Assembly: GCF_036421855.1 (NCBI RefSeq)
Contig: NZ_JAZGOK010000002.1
Direction: 5' to 3' (one strand)
DNA length: 64,000 nucleotides
Origin: Georgenia_B sunbinii
GTDB lineage: Bacteria; Actinomycetota; Actinomycetes; Actinomycetales; Actinomycetaceae
A program made the translations under genes and the position numbers. Positions 40,482 to 49,031 of this stretch are shown here, one piece after another. How positions within the stretch are numbered: the stretch's first letter is position 1; each line of letters begins with the position of its first letter. The notes beneath the pieces are model-generated. The model searched no databases. It saw only the letters and a program-made list of their open reading frames with translations, and was not told the origin of the DNA.

Positions 40482-41339
40482 ATGACCTCCTCCTCCCCCG
40501 CGTTCGCCGCCCTGCACGACGTCCTCGGCTGCCCGGTGTGCGCCCGCGAGCTGCCGTTGGTCGACGGCGTCCTGCGGTGCGGGGCCGGGCACGCCTTCGA
40601 CATCGCCCGTCAGGGCTACGTCTCGCTGCTCGCCGGCAGCCGGCCCGCCGGCGCCGGGGACACCGCCGACATGGTCTCCGCCCGCGCGGCCCTGCTCGAG
40701 CGCGGCCACTTCGAGAAGGTCGCCTCGGCCCTCGCGGACGCCGTGCTCGCCCTCGACATGCCCGACGGCGCGGCCGTCGTCGACCTCGGCGGCGGCACCG
40801 GCTACTACCTCGCCACCGTGCTCGACCACGCGACGGCGCTGCGCGGCGTGAGCGTGGACATCTCGCCGTTCGCCGCCCGGCGGGCCGCCCGCTGCCACCC
40901 GCGCGCGGTCGCGGTGCGGGCCGACGTCTGGCAGCCGCTGCCGCTGCGGGCACGCAGCGTGGGCGCAGTGCTCAGCGTCTTCGGGCCGCGCAACCCCGAG
41001 GAGATCGCCCGGGTGCTGGACCCCGAGCACGGCCGGCTCGTGGTCGTCTCCCCCGGGCAGGACCACCTGCGCGAGCTCGTCGGTCCGCTCGGCCTGCTCA
41101 CCGTGGACCCGGACAAGGAGGGCCGCCTCGCCCGGCAGCTCGAGGAGTTCGACGTCGTCGACCGCCGCGAGCTGAGCTACGAGGTGGAGATGACCCACGA
41201 GGACGTCGCCCACGAGGCCCTCATGGGCCCCACCGCGCACCACGTTGCCCCGACGGACCTCACCGCCCGGGTGGCCGAGCTGCCGGAGCCGGTCGTCGTC
41301 ACGGTGTCGGTGACCGTCGGCACCTACCGCGTGCGCTGA
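40482..41339 (+). CDS. rlmA: 23S rRNA (guanine-N1) methyltransferase RlmA type
   Basis: Methylates a guanine in helix 35 of 23S rRNA (G745 type in Gram-negatives, G748 type, TlrB, in Actinobacteria); 285 residues. The N-terminal zinc finger has Cys pairs in CPVCARELPLV and RCGAGHAFD (about 17-40). RQGYVSLLAG follows, then the SAM site VVDLGGGTGYYLA (about 99-111). MGPTAHH near 247 is typical of RlmA. The TlrB-type enzyme gives tylosin resistance in a producer; that property cannot be told here. Its stop and that of the convergent ATP-grasp gene are only three bases apart. Confidence 0.9.
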   Translation: MTSSSPAFAALHDVLGCPVCARELPLVDGVLRCGAGHAFDIARQGYVSLLAGSRPAGAGDTADMVSARAALLERGHFEKVASALADAVLALDMPDGAAVVDLGGGTGYYLATVLDHATALRGVSVDISPFAARRAARCHPRAVAVRADVWQPLPLRARSVGAVLSVFGPRNPEEIARVLDPEHGRLVVVSPGQDHLRELVGPLGLLTVDPDKEGRLARQLEEFDVVDRRELSYEVEMTHEDVAHEALMGPTAHHVAPTDLTARVAELPEPVVVTVSVTVGTYRVR

Positions 41340-41342
41340 CGC

Positions 41343-42599
41343 CTACAGGCCCGTCGCCGTCGGCCGCGGGTAGTGCCGACGGAAGTCACGCACGAGGTTG
41401 ATGGTCGAGGCGGCGCGGTACCACCAGCGCCGCGGGTCGCGGTCGAGCGGGTAGGCCAGCGGGTGGCTGAACCGCCGGGTCAGCTGCACCCGCCCCACCT
41501 GGCGGCGCAGCGCGCGGTCGGTCAGGTAGCGCTTGACGAGGAACCACGGGAGGTAGGAGTACACCCCGACCTCCTGGGCCGGCGGGTACAGCGGGCCGTC
41601 GGGCCGCGGCGGCAGACCGAGCTCGGTGCGGAAGTCGTCGACGACGGCGCGGGCCGGGTTCCGGCCGGCGACGTTGAGGTAGTAGTTCGGCCGCCCGATA
41701 CGCGGGTTGAGGTCGAGGAACCTGGCAGTCCCGTCGCGCGGGTCGACCTTGAGGTCGAAGTTCGCGAAACCGGTGAAGCCCAGCTCGCGCAGGATCGCCG
41801 CGGCCTGCTCCTCCAGCTCCGGGTAGGGCTCGGTGAGGATCGTCGCGGAGTTGCCGATCATCGTGGGGGCGTGCAGGCCGAGCAGCAGCCGGCCGGAGGC
41901 CATCATGGTGACCTCGCCGGAGCGGTCGACGTAGCAGGTGACCGTGCGGCCCTGGGTGTCGTCACCCGGGACCAGCTCCTGCACCAGCACGGTGCCGCCC
42001 AGGCCGGCGCCCGCCAGCCGCCGCAGCACCGCCTCCGCCTCGGCCGGCGTGCCGGCCGCGTAGACCTTGCGCTTGCCCGGGAACGAGGCGAGCAGGTGCT
42101 CGGCGCTCACCGCGGGCTTGAGCACGACGGGGAAGGTCACCGTGAACGACGGCGGCTGCCAGCCGGCGTCGTCGTTGCCGGGCAGCTCGACCCGCTGGGT
42201 CACCGGCACCGGCAGGTCGAGCCGCGCGCAGACCTCCTCGAGGACGTTCTTGTCCGCGGCGGCGGCGAGCACCCCGCCGTCGGCGAACGGGACCACGAAG
42301 TGCTCGTCGAGCACCGCGCGGTGCCTGACGACGAACTCGACCTCGTGCTCCGCGTTGACGATGAGCAGCAGCGGCGTCCCCGGGTGCGCGGCGGCCACCC
42401 CGAGCAGCGCGTCGAGGGTCTGCTGGTCGCTCGCACCCGAACCGACGAGCACGTTGTCGATGATCCGGGAGTGGTCGACCGGTCCGCGCAGCTGGTTGGA
42501 GACGACGATCGAGCGCACGCCGTGGGCCTCGTGGAACGACCGGGCGATGGAGTAGACCCCCAGGTCGGTGCCCATGAGCACGGGACGGAACTCGGGCAC
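41343..42599 (-). CDS. ATP-grasp carboxylate-amine ligase, D-aspartate-ligase-like
   Basis: An ATP-grasp enzyme of 418 residues. The start PEFRPVLMGTDLGVYSIARS, FPVVLKPAVSAEHL, LVQELVPGDDTQGRTVTCYV and GFTGFANFDLKVDPRDGTAR run parallel to Enterococcus faecium D-aspartate ligase (Aslfm) as I remember that protein. Aslfm activates D-Asp with ATP and links it to the Lys side chain of the peptidoglycan precursor. The acceptor and the amino acid (D-Asp, Asp or Glu) here are inference. GTG 42599 is preferred because AGGAG lies eight bases upstream; GTG 42608 is too close. TAGACT at 42632-42637 (minus) may be its -10 box. Confidence 0.8.
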   Translation of the reverse strand: MPEFRPVLMGTDLGVYSIARSFHEAHGVRSIVVSNQLRGPVDHSRIIDNVLVGSGASDQQTLDALLGVAAAHPGTPLLLIVNAEHEVEFVVRHRAVLDEHFVVPFADGGVLAAAADKNVLEEVCARLDLPVPVTQRVELPGNDDAGWQPPSFTVTFPVVLKPAVSAEHLLASFPGKRKVYAAGTPAEAEAVLRRLAGAGLGGTVLVQELVPGDDTQGRTVTCYVDRSGEVTMMASGRLLLGLHAPTMIGNSATILTEPYPELEEQAAAILRELGFTGFANFDLKVDPRDGTARFLDLNPRIGRPNYYLNVAGRNPARAVVDDFRTELGLPPRPDGPLYPPAQEVGVYSYLPWFLVKRYLTDRALRRQVGRVQLTRRFSHPLAYPLDRDPRRWWYRAASTINLVRDFRRHYPRPTATGL

Positions 42600-42684
42600 T
42601 CGGCACACTCCTGTCGGTCGGGACGCCGGCGAGTCTAGCCGCGGGGCGTCGGCGCGCCCCCACCGGCAACGAGGGCCGCAGACC

Positions 42685-42690
42685 TAACCT
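42685..42690 (+). promoter_or_regulatory. -10 box of a leaderless DUF3000 promoter
   Basis: TAACCT, six bases, then GTG 42697. The GAGG in between is too close to act as a ribosome-binding site. Confidence 0.5.
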
Positions 42691-42696
42691 GAGGTC

Positions 42697-43272
42697 GTGA
42701 ACAGCGATGGTGCAGCGATCCCGCCGGACTTCGAAGAGGCGCTGCTCAGCCTGCGCGGCCACCGCCAGCGGCCCGAGATCCGCCTCGAGGAGGTCCCGGC
42801 ACCGACCCGCATCTCACCGTTCGCGCTGGCGCTCACCGGCGAGGTCAACCCCAGCCCGGAGCCGGAGACCATGCTCGGCAACGGGCGGTTCGTCGTGCTC
42901 CACGACCCGGACGGCCAGCCGGCGTGGAAGGGCACCTTCCGCGTCGTCGTCATGGCCCGCGCCCAGCTCGAGGACGAGCTCGGCGGGGACCCGATGCTCG
43001 GCGAGGTCGGCTGGACCTGGCTCGTCGACGCGCTGCGGGACTGCGGCGTCGGCTACCACTCGCTGTCCGGGACGGTCACCCGGGTGCTGTCGGAGAGCTT
43101 CGGTGGCATCGCCCTGGAGGACCGCGACGTCGAGCTGGAGGTCCGCGCCTCCTGGTCGCCCAACACCACCGACCTCGGCCCGCACCTGGCCGCGTGGGTC
43201 GCGCTGCTCGGCTCCACGACGGGCCTCGAGCCGCTGCCGCAAGGTGTGACGGCGCTGGCCCCCCGCCGGTGA
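42697..43272 (+). CDS. DUF3000 family protein
   Basis: A 191-residue protein of the actinobacterial DUF3000 family: the N-terminal PPDFEEALLSLRGHRQRPEI, PSPEPETMLGNGRFVVLHDP and GWTWLVDALRDCGV are conserved from memory (Rv2680-type). No catalytic motif or membrane segment is visible. It lies 72 bases upstream of the RNase D gene in the same orientation, an arrangement kept in many Actinobacteria, which hints at a link to RNA metabolism or haem/stress functions; the link is not proven. Confidence 0.85.
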   Translation: MNSDGAAIPPDFEEALLSLRGHRQRPEIRLEEVPAPTRISPFALALTGEVNPSPEPETMLGNGRFVVLHDPDGQPAWKGTFRVVVMARAQLEDELGGDPMLGEVGWTWLVDALRDCGVGYHSLSGTVTRVLSESFGGIALEDRDVELEVRASWSPNTTDLGPHLAAWVALLGSTTGLEPLPQGVTALAPRR

Positions 43273-43332
43273 GGCAGCACACGATGGTGCCGGTACCCGC
43301 GCGCCGCCGCGATCCCTGCGGCGTGGCGGGCA

Positions 43333-43338
43333 TAGCGT
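43333..43338 (+). promoter_or_regulatory. -10 box of a leaderless RNase D promoter
   Basis: TAGCGT, six bases, then ATG 43345. No Shine-Dalgarno sequence is seen. Confidence 0.5.
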
Positions 43339-43344
43339 GATCCC

Positions 43345-44577
43345 ATGACCGACTCACCCACGGGCGACGAGCCGACCCTCGTCCCGATCGTCGCGCCCCG
43401 GGAGGGGACGCCGCCGGTCATCAGCACCGTCGCCGATCTCGAGGCCGCGGTCGCCGCGCTCGCCGGCGGCACCGGACCGGTGGCCGCCGATGCCGAGCGG
43501 GCTTCTGGCTACCGCTACGGCCAGCGCACCTATCTCGTGCAGCTGCGCCGGGAGGGCGCCGGGACGCTGCTCATCGACCCGATCGCGGTCGGCCCGCTGG
43601 ACGCCGTCGCAGCGGCGACCGGCGACGCCGAGTGGGTGCTGCACGCGGCCGACCAGGACCTGCCCGGCTTCCACGACCTCGGGATGTTCCCCGCGGCACT
43701 GTTCGACACCGAGCTGGCCGGCCGGCTGCTCGGCCGGCCCAAGGTCGGCCTCGGCGCGCTGCTCGCCGGCGAGCTGGGCTACCAGCTGGCCAAGGAGCAC
43801 TCGGCAGCCGACTGGTCCACCCGCCCGCTGCCCGAGGACTGGCTGCGCTACGCGGCCCTCGACGTCGAGTTCCTCCTCGAGCTGCGCGACGTGCTCGTCG
43901 CGGACCTGGACCGCGACGGCAAGCTCGAGTGGGCCCAGCAGGAGTTCGACGCCGTCCGGCTCGCTCCCCCGTCACCGCCGCGGGAGGACCCGTGGCGGCG
44001 CACCTCGAGCCTGCACACCGTCCGCGACGTCCGCGGCATCGGCCTGGTGCGAGAGATGTGGCAGGCCCGCGACGAGCTCGCCCAACGGCGTGACCGCGCC
44101 CCCGGGCGGGTGCTGCCCGACCGCGCCATCGTCGCCGCCGCGCACGCGCTGCCCCGCACGATGGCCGACCTGGGCGCACTGCCGGAGTTCTCCGGCCGGG
44201 GCACCCACCGCAACCTCGCCTACTGGTGGCAGGCGGTGGAGCGAGCCCTCGCGCTGCCGGCGGCCGACCTGCCGCCGCGCCGCCAGGTGGTCTCGCGCAC
44301 AACACCACCGCCGCCGCGGGTGTGGGGCGAGAAGGACCCGGAGGCGGCCCGCCGGCTCGATGCGGTGCGCGGCTCGGTCCGTGAGCTCGCCGAGTCCCTC
44401 ACCGTGCCGCAGGAGAACCTGCTGGCCCCCGCGATCCAGCGACAGCTCGCCTGGGCCCCTCCCGAAGGCACCGTCGATGCCGCCGCGGTGCGCGAGGCGC
44501 TGACGGCGCAGGGCGCGCGGCCGTGGCAGGTCGAGCTGACCGCCTCGGTGCTGGCGGCGGCGCTGCGCGTCGACTGA
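43345..44577 (+). CDS. rnd: RNase D-type 3'-5' exoribonuclease with HRDC domain
   Basis: DEDDy exonuclease, 410 residues, probably trimming tRNA and other RNA 3' ends. Exo I is Asp49-x-Glu51 (ADAERASGYRYG), exo II Asp103 in HAADQD, and exo III Tyr169 and Asp173 in YAALDVEF. The HRDC domain lies at about 225-300 (VREMWQARDELAQRRDRAPGRVLPD split across that span). All four acidic residues and the Tyr are present. A long C-terminal extension (about 310-410) is typical of actinobacterial members. Confidence 0.92.
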   Translation: MTDSPTGDEPTLVPIVAPREGTPPVISTVADLEAAVAALAGGTGPVAADAERASGYRYGQRTYLVQLRREGAGTLLIDPIAVGPLDAVAAATGDAEWVLHAADQDLPGFHDLGMFPAALFDTELAGRLLGRPKVGLGALLAGELGYQLAKEHSAADWSTRPLPEDWLRYAALDVEFLLELRDVLVADLDRDGKLEWAQQEFDAVRLAPPSPPREDPWRRTSSLHTVRDVRGIGLVREMWQARDELAQRRDRAPGRVLPDRAIVAAAHALPRTMADLGALPEFSGRGTHRNLAYWWQAVERALALPAADLPPRRQVVSRTTPPPPRVWGEKDPEAARRLDAVRGSVRELAESLTVPQENLLAPAIQRQLAWAPPEGTVDAAAVREALTAQGARPWQVELTASVLAAALRVD

Positions 44578-44659
44578 CGGCCGACTCGGGGCGCGCGCGT
44601 CAGGTGCGGACCGCCGTCGGCAACCGGTAGCGTCCGGAGCAGTCGACGAAGGAGTGACC

Positions 44660-46747
44660 ATGCCCACCAGCGACCACACGACGATCTCGGTCGAGGACGT
44701 CTCCCTGGCCACCGGCACGATGGCCGTCATCACCCTGCAGGGCCCGGGCGAGCGGCCGGCGACGCTGGGGCCGGCCTCGCTGCCCGCCCTCGCGGCCGCG
44801 GTGTCCGCGGTCAGCGAGCGGGCAGCCGCAGGCGAGATCACCGCGGTCGGGCTCACCGGGGTGCCCGGCTGCTTCGCTGCCGGCGCCGACCTGCGGGCGC
44901 TGGGCTCCATCGGCAGCGCCGGCGACGCCCGGGCGGTCGCGCAGGCGGGCCACCGCATCGTCGCGCTCCTGCAGGACCTGCCGGTGCCGAGCTTCGCGCT
45001 GCTCACCGGGCTCGCCCTCGGTGGCGGGCTGGAGCTTGCGCTCGCCTGCCGGTACCGGGTGGCCACCGCGGACGCCGCGCCGCTGGGGCTGCCGGAGACG
45101 TCCCTCGGGCTGGTGCCCGGCTGGGGCGGTTGCTACCTGCTCCCCCGGCTGGTGGGCCCCGAGGCGGCGCTGGACATCATCATCGACCGGCCGGCGCGTC
45201 GGCGGACCCTCGACGCGCAGGCCGCGCTCGACCTCGGGCTGGTCGACAGCGTGCAACGAGCCGGCGGCGACGCGGCCTTCCGTGACGGTGCCTACGCCTG
45301 GATCACCGAGGTGGTCGCCGGGGCGATCGAGCCGGCCCGGCCGGAGCACACCGCCGATCTCGCGGCCTGGGCCGAGGCCGTCGAGACGCGTCGCGACGCC
45401 GTCGAGCTCCGGCACGCCGGTGGCGCGCCGGGCCCCCGGCGGGCCCTGGAGCTGGTGGCCGCAGCCCGCGCCGCGAGCCGTGACGAGGGCTTCGCGGCAG
45501 AGGACGACGCGCTCGTCGAGCTGGTCATGTCCGACCAGCTGCGTGCCTCGCTGTACGCCTTCGACCTCACCACCCGGCGGGCCCGGCGCCCGGTGGGCGC
45601 TCCGGACCCGTCGCTGGCCCGACCGGTCCGACGGGTGGGGATCCTCGGGGCCGGGCTGATGGCCGGCCAGCTCGCGCTGCTGCTTGCCCGTACCCTCCAG
45701 GTCCCGGTGACCATGCGCGACCTCGACGCCGACCGCGCGGCCGCCGGGCTGGCGGCGGTGCACGGGCAGATTGACGCCCAGCTCGCCGCCGGACGCCTCG
45801 ACGAGGACGCCGCCGGCCAGCTGCGTCACCTCATCACCGCCACCGGCACGCTCGCCGACCTCGCGACGGCCGACCTCGTCGTCGAGGCGGTGTTCGAGGA
45901 GCTGGGCGTCAAGCAGCGGGCGTTCGCGGAGCTCGAGGACGTCGTCGGACCGGAGTGCGTGCTGGCGACCAACACCTCGGCGCTGTCCATCACCGAGATG
46001 GCGGCGGGCCTGCGCGACCCGGGTCGCGTCGTCGGGCTCCACTTCTTCAACCCGGTGGCGCAGATGCCGCTCGTCGAGGTCAGTCGCACGCCACAGACCT
46101 CCGACGCTGCCTACGCGACCGCGTTCGCCGTCGCCGCCGCGGCCCGCAAGACCGCCATCGCCTGCGCCGACGCGCCGGGGTTCGTCGTCAACCGGCTGCT
46201 CGTGCGGATGCTGGGCGAGGTGCTCGGCAGCCTCGAGGACGGCACCACGGTGGCCGAGGCCGACGCCGCGATGGTGCCGATGGGCCTGCCGATGGGGCCC
46301 TTCCAGCTGCTCCAGCTCGTGGGGCCGGCCGTCGCGCTGCACGTGCTCGACGAGCTGCGCGCCGGGTTGGGTGACCGCTACCCCGACTCGCCCGGGCTGC
46401 GCCGGATGGTCGAGGAGGGGGCCCGGTTCACCGCCGACACCCGGCCGAACGCCGCGTCCCGCCTGGTGCCGGGCCTTGAGGCCTACTTCGGCTCCCGCCG
46501 GCTGCCGCTCCCGCTCGACGCCGCCGGTGTCCTTGCCCGGGTGCAGCGGGCACTGGCGCAGGAGACCCGCGCGCTGCTCGACGACGGCGTCGTCGGTGAC
46601 GTCCGCGACGTCGACCTCGCGATGATCCTCGGCGCCGGCTGGCCCCTCCACAACGGCGGCCTGACGCCCTACCTCGACCGGGTCGGTGCCTCGGTCTCTG
46701 TCACCGGCGTCCGCTTCCTCGACCCCGGCATCGCCGACCTCGCCTAA
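44660..46747 (+). CDS. Fused enoyl-CoA hydratase / 3-hydroxyacyl-CoA dehydrogenase (FadJ/FadB type)
   Basis: Two-step beta-oxidation enzyme, 695 residues. The crotonase half has GCFAAGADLRALG (oxyanion-hole region), ALGGGLELALACRYRVA and LGLPETSLGLVPGWGG with both hydratase Glu positions. The dehydrogenase half begins near residue 325 with the NAD site GILGAGLMAGQLA, then ATNTSALSITEMA, the catalytic LHFFNPVAQMPLVEV and APGFVVNRLL. The loop GAGLMAG departs from the more common GAGxMGxGI. ATG 44660 has GAAGGAG five bases upstream; GTG 44654 overlaps that site. No thiolase partner is next to it. Confidence 0.9.
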   Translation: MPTSDHTTISVEDVSLATGTMAVITLQGPGERPATLGPASLPALAAAVSAVSERAAAGEITAVGLTGVPGCFAAGADLRALGSIGSAGDARAVAQAGHRIVALLQDLPVPSFALLTGLALGGGLELALACRYRVATADAAPLGLPETSLGLVPGWGGCYLLPRLVGPEAALDIIIDRPARRRTLDAQAALDLGLVDSVQRAGGDAAFRDGAYAWITEVVAGAIEPARPEHTADLAAWAEAVETRRDAVELRHAGGAPGPRRALELVAAARAASRDEGFAAEDDALVELVMSDQLRASLYAFDLTTRRARRPVGAPDPSLARPVRRVGILGAGLMAGQLALLLARTLQVPVTMRDLDADRAAAGLAAVHGQIDAQLAAGRLDEDAAGQLRHLITATGTLADLATADLVVEAVFEELGVKQRAFAELEDVVGPECVLATNTSALSITEMAAGLRDPGRVVGLHFFNPVAQMPLVEVSRTPQTSDAAYATAFAVAAAARKTAIACADAPGFVVNRLLVRMLGEVLGSLEDGTTVAEADAAMVPMGLPMGPFQLLQLVGPAVALHVLDELRAGLGDRYPDSPGLRRMVEEGARFTADTRPNAASRLVPGLEAYFGSRRLPLPLDAAGVLARVQRALAQETRALLDDGVVGDVRDVDLAMILGAGWPLHNGGLTPYLDRVGASVSVTGVRFLDPGIADLA

Positions 46748-46764
46748 CCACCGCCCCTCCCCGT

Positions 46765-46971
46765 GACAGCGGGATTGTCCACGCGGCTTTGGTCGTGAGA
46801 GCGGGATTGTCCACGCGGGTGAACGCGGCCTGGTCGTGACAGCGGGATTGTCCACGCGGCTTTGGTCGTGACAGCAGGATTGTCCACGCGGGTGAACGCG
46901 TGGACAATCCCGCTGTCGGTGACAATCCCGCTCTCGGCGACAAGTCTGCTGTCGGGGACAAGTCTGCTGTC
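46765..46971. repeat. Intergenic repeat cluster A (inverted 15-bp cores, 18-bp tandem period)
   Basis: Four plus-oriented copies of GACAGCGGGATTGTCCACGCG-type cores (15-mers at 46765, 46797, 46838, 46870; one has GAGAGC, one AGCAGG) face four reverse copies starting at 46903, 46921, 46939 and 46957. The reverse copies are exactly 18 bases apart; the first two are AATCCCGC types, the last two AAGTCTGC types. The inner arms (46870-46890 and 46897-46917) can pair over 21 bases with one mismatch. The cluster fills most of the 297-base gap between the convergent fadJ-type gene and dxs. No gene is called in it. Confidence 0.92.
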
Positions 46972-47010
46972 GGGGACAGGGGGCGGCAGCACCTCGACCC
47001 GGCTCACCGT

Positions 47011-47031
47011 GCGCGGGCTAGTGACCCGCGC
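47011..47031 (-). terminator. Hairpin after dxs
   Basis: GCGCGGG (47011-47017), loop CTAGTGA, CCCGCGC (47025-47031), 13 bases after the dxs stop. Confidence 0.45.
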
Positions 47032-47044
47032 CACCGCGACGACG

Positions 47045-48967
47045 TCAGGCGTCGTCGTCGGCCAGCTGGGCGGCGCGGGTGGTGGTGCCGGCGAGGGCGG
47101 CGACCGCGCCGGCCACCTGGCGCGCGACGTCCTGGGAACGCAGCTGGTGCTCCGCCACGATCTCCGCGCGGGAAGCGTGCTCGAGGAACTGCAGCGGCAG
47201 GCCGTGGGTCTGCACCGGGACCGTCAGCGTGACGGCGGCGAGGGCGTCGCGCACCGCGCTGCCGATGCCACCGGTGCCCAGCCCGTCCTCGATGGTGACG
47301 ACGAGGTCGTGCTTGGCGGCGAGCTCGAGCAGGTCCGCGCTCACCGGCAGCACCCAGCGGGGGTCGACGACGGTCGAGCCGATCCCCTGCGCGCCCAGCG
47401 CCGTCCCGACCTCGACGGCGGTGCCGGCCATCGCCCCGACGCCGACGACGAGCACCCGTGGGCCGCCGTCGCCGATACTGCGGGCGAGCACGTCCACGCT
47501 GCCCTCCCGGCCGATCGCCGGCAGCGGCTGCGGCAACGCGCCCTTGGGGTAGCGGACCACGGTGGGGGCGTCGGCGACGTCGACCGCCTCTCGCAGCTCG
47601 GCACGCAGCGTCGGCTCGTCCCGCGGGGCTGCCAGCCGCAGGCCGGGCACCGAGCGCAGCAGCGCAAGGTCCCACATGCCGTTGTGGCTCGCACCGTCGT
47701 CGCCGGTGATGCCCGCCCGGTCGAGCACGATGGTCACGCCCGCGCGGTGCAGCGCGACGTCCATGAGCAGCTGGTCGTAGCCGCGGTTGAGGAAGGTGGC
47801 GTAGAGCGCGACGACCGGGTGGAGCCCGGCGAACGCCATGCCGGCAGCGGAGGTGATGGCGTGCTGCTCGGCGATCCCGACGTCGATGACGCGATCGGGA
47901 AACTCCTCGGCCAGCGGCACCAGCCCGACCGGCGCGAGCATCGCTGCCGTGACCGCCACGACGTCGCTGCGCTGCCGGGCGATCGCGACGATCTCCTCCG
48001 CGAACACCGAGGTCCAGCCGAACCGGGACGGGGAGACCGGCAGGCCGGTCTCGGGGTGGATGACGCCGACGGCGTGGAACCGGTCGGCGGCATCGGACTC
48101 GGCCGGGACGTAGCCGCGGCCCTTCTCGGTGATGGCGTGCACGATGACCGGGCCGCCGAACGCCTTGGCCCGCCCCAGCGCCGACTCCATGGCCACGACG
48201 TCGTGGCCATCGACCGGGCCGATGTACTTGATGCCGAGGTCCTCGAACAGCCCCTGCGGCGCGATGACGTCCTTGACGCCCTTCTTCAGACCGTGGAGAG
48301 CGTCGTAGGTCATCCGCCCGGGCGGGCCGCTGCGCTGCAGCGTGCGCTTGCCCCAGCCGAGCACCTTCTCGTAGCTGCGGGTGGTGCGCAGCGCGTCGAG
48401 GTGGTGGGCGAGCCCGCCGATGGTCGGGGCGTAGGAGCGCCCGTTGTCGTTGACGACGACGACGAGCCGGTGGTCCTGGCCGTCGGCGATGTTGTTGAGC
48501 GCCTCCCAGGCCATCCCACCGGTGAGGGCGCCGTCGCCGATGACGGCGACGACGTGACGGTCGTGCTGCCCGCTGAGCCGGTTGGCGCGCGCGATGCCGT
48601 CCGCCCAGGACAGCGCGGTAGAGGCGTGGGAGTTCTCCACGACGTCGTGGTCGGACTCCGCCCGGCTGGGGTAGCCGGAGACGCCGCCACGCTTGCGCAG
48701 CGCGGCGAAGTCCTGCCGCCCGGTGAGCAGCTTGTGGACGTAAGACTGGTGGCCGGTGTCGAAGACGAGGCGGTCGCGCGGGGAGTCGAACACCCGGTGG
48801 ATCGCCATGGTCATCTCCACCACCCCGAGGTTGGGGCCGAGGTGGCCGCCGGTGCGCGAGACGGAGTCGACGAGATAGCTGCGCAGCTCCTTGGCGAGGA
48901 CCTCGAGCTCTGCCGTGGTCAGCCGCCGCAGGTCCGCCGGCTGACGTATGCGTCCGAGCTGGCTCAT
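47045..48967 (-). CDS. dxs: 1-deoxy-D-xylulose-5-phosphate synthase
   Basis: Thiamine-diphosphate enzyme that joins pyruvate and glyceraldehyde 3-phosphate, the first step of the MEP isoprenoid pathway; 640 residues. GGHLGPNLGVVE near 40, DTGHQSYVHKLLTGR, the ThDP motif GDGALTGGMAWEALNN (about 155-170) and the transketolase-type FADRAGITGDDG-like DRAGITGDDGASHNGMWD (about 420-437) are present, along with the C-terminal GLGTGGIGSAV. AGGACGGAAGG-type bases precede the ATG. A 15-base palindrome overlaps its -10 box. Confidence 0.96.
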   Translation of the reverse strand: MSQLGRIRQPADLRRLTTAELEVLAKELRSYLVDSVSRTGGHLGPNLGVVEMTMAIHRVFDSPRDRLVFDTGHQSYVHKLLTGRQDFAALRKRGGVSGYPSRAESDHDVVENSHASTALSWADGIARANRLSGQHDRHVVAVIGDGALTGGMAWEALNNIADGQDHRLVVVVNDNGRSYAPTIGGLAHHLDALRTTRSYEKVLGWGKRTLQRSGPPGRMTYDALHGLKKGVKDVIAPQGLFEDLGIKYIGPVDGHDVVAMESALGRAKAFGGPVIVHAITEKGRGYVPAESDAADRFHAVGVIHPETGLPVSPSRFGWTSVFAEEIVAIARQRSDVVAVTAAMLAPVGLVPLAEEFPDRVIDVGIAEQHAITSAAGMAFAGLHPVVALYATFLNRGYDQLLMDVALHRAGVTIVLDRAGITGDDGASHNGMWDLALLRSVPGLRLAAPRDEPTLRAELREAVDVADAPTVVRYPKGALPQPLPAIGREGSVDVLARSIGDGGPRVLVVGVGAMAGTAVEVGTALGAQGIGSTVVDPRWVLPVSADLLELAAKHDLVVTIEDGLGTGGIGSAVRDALAAVTLTVPVQTHGLPLQFLEHASRAEIVAEHQLRSQDVARQVAGAVAALAGTTTRAAQLADDDA

Positions 48968-48990
48968 CGGGTCACCTTCCGTCCTGCGCG

Positions 48991-49006
48991 ACAGTGGCCC
49001 ACTGTA
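48991..49006 (-). promoter_or_regulatory. dxs promoter -10 box overlapped by a palindrome
   Basis: On the minus strand TACAGT (49001-49006) is a fair -10 box about 33 bases before the dxs ATG. ACAGTGG-C-CCACTGT (48991-49005) is a perfect 7-bp dyad over the same bases and could be an operator or a leader hairpin. Confidence 0.4.
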
Positions 49007-49031
49007 GTCGCGCCGGGCGCGTGGTGCCCGG

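Noticed and set aside
44660..46747. Frameshifted or truncated FadJ
   Set aside because: Both catalytic halves are intact in one frame with normal length and key residues present.
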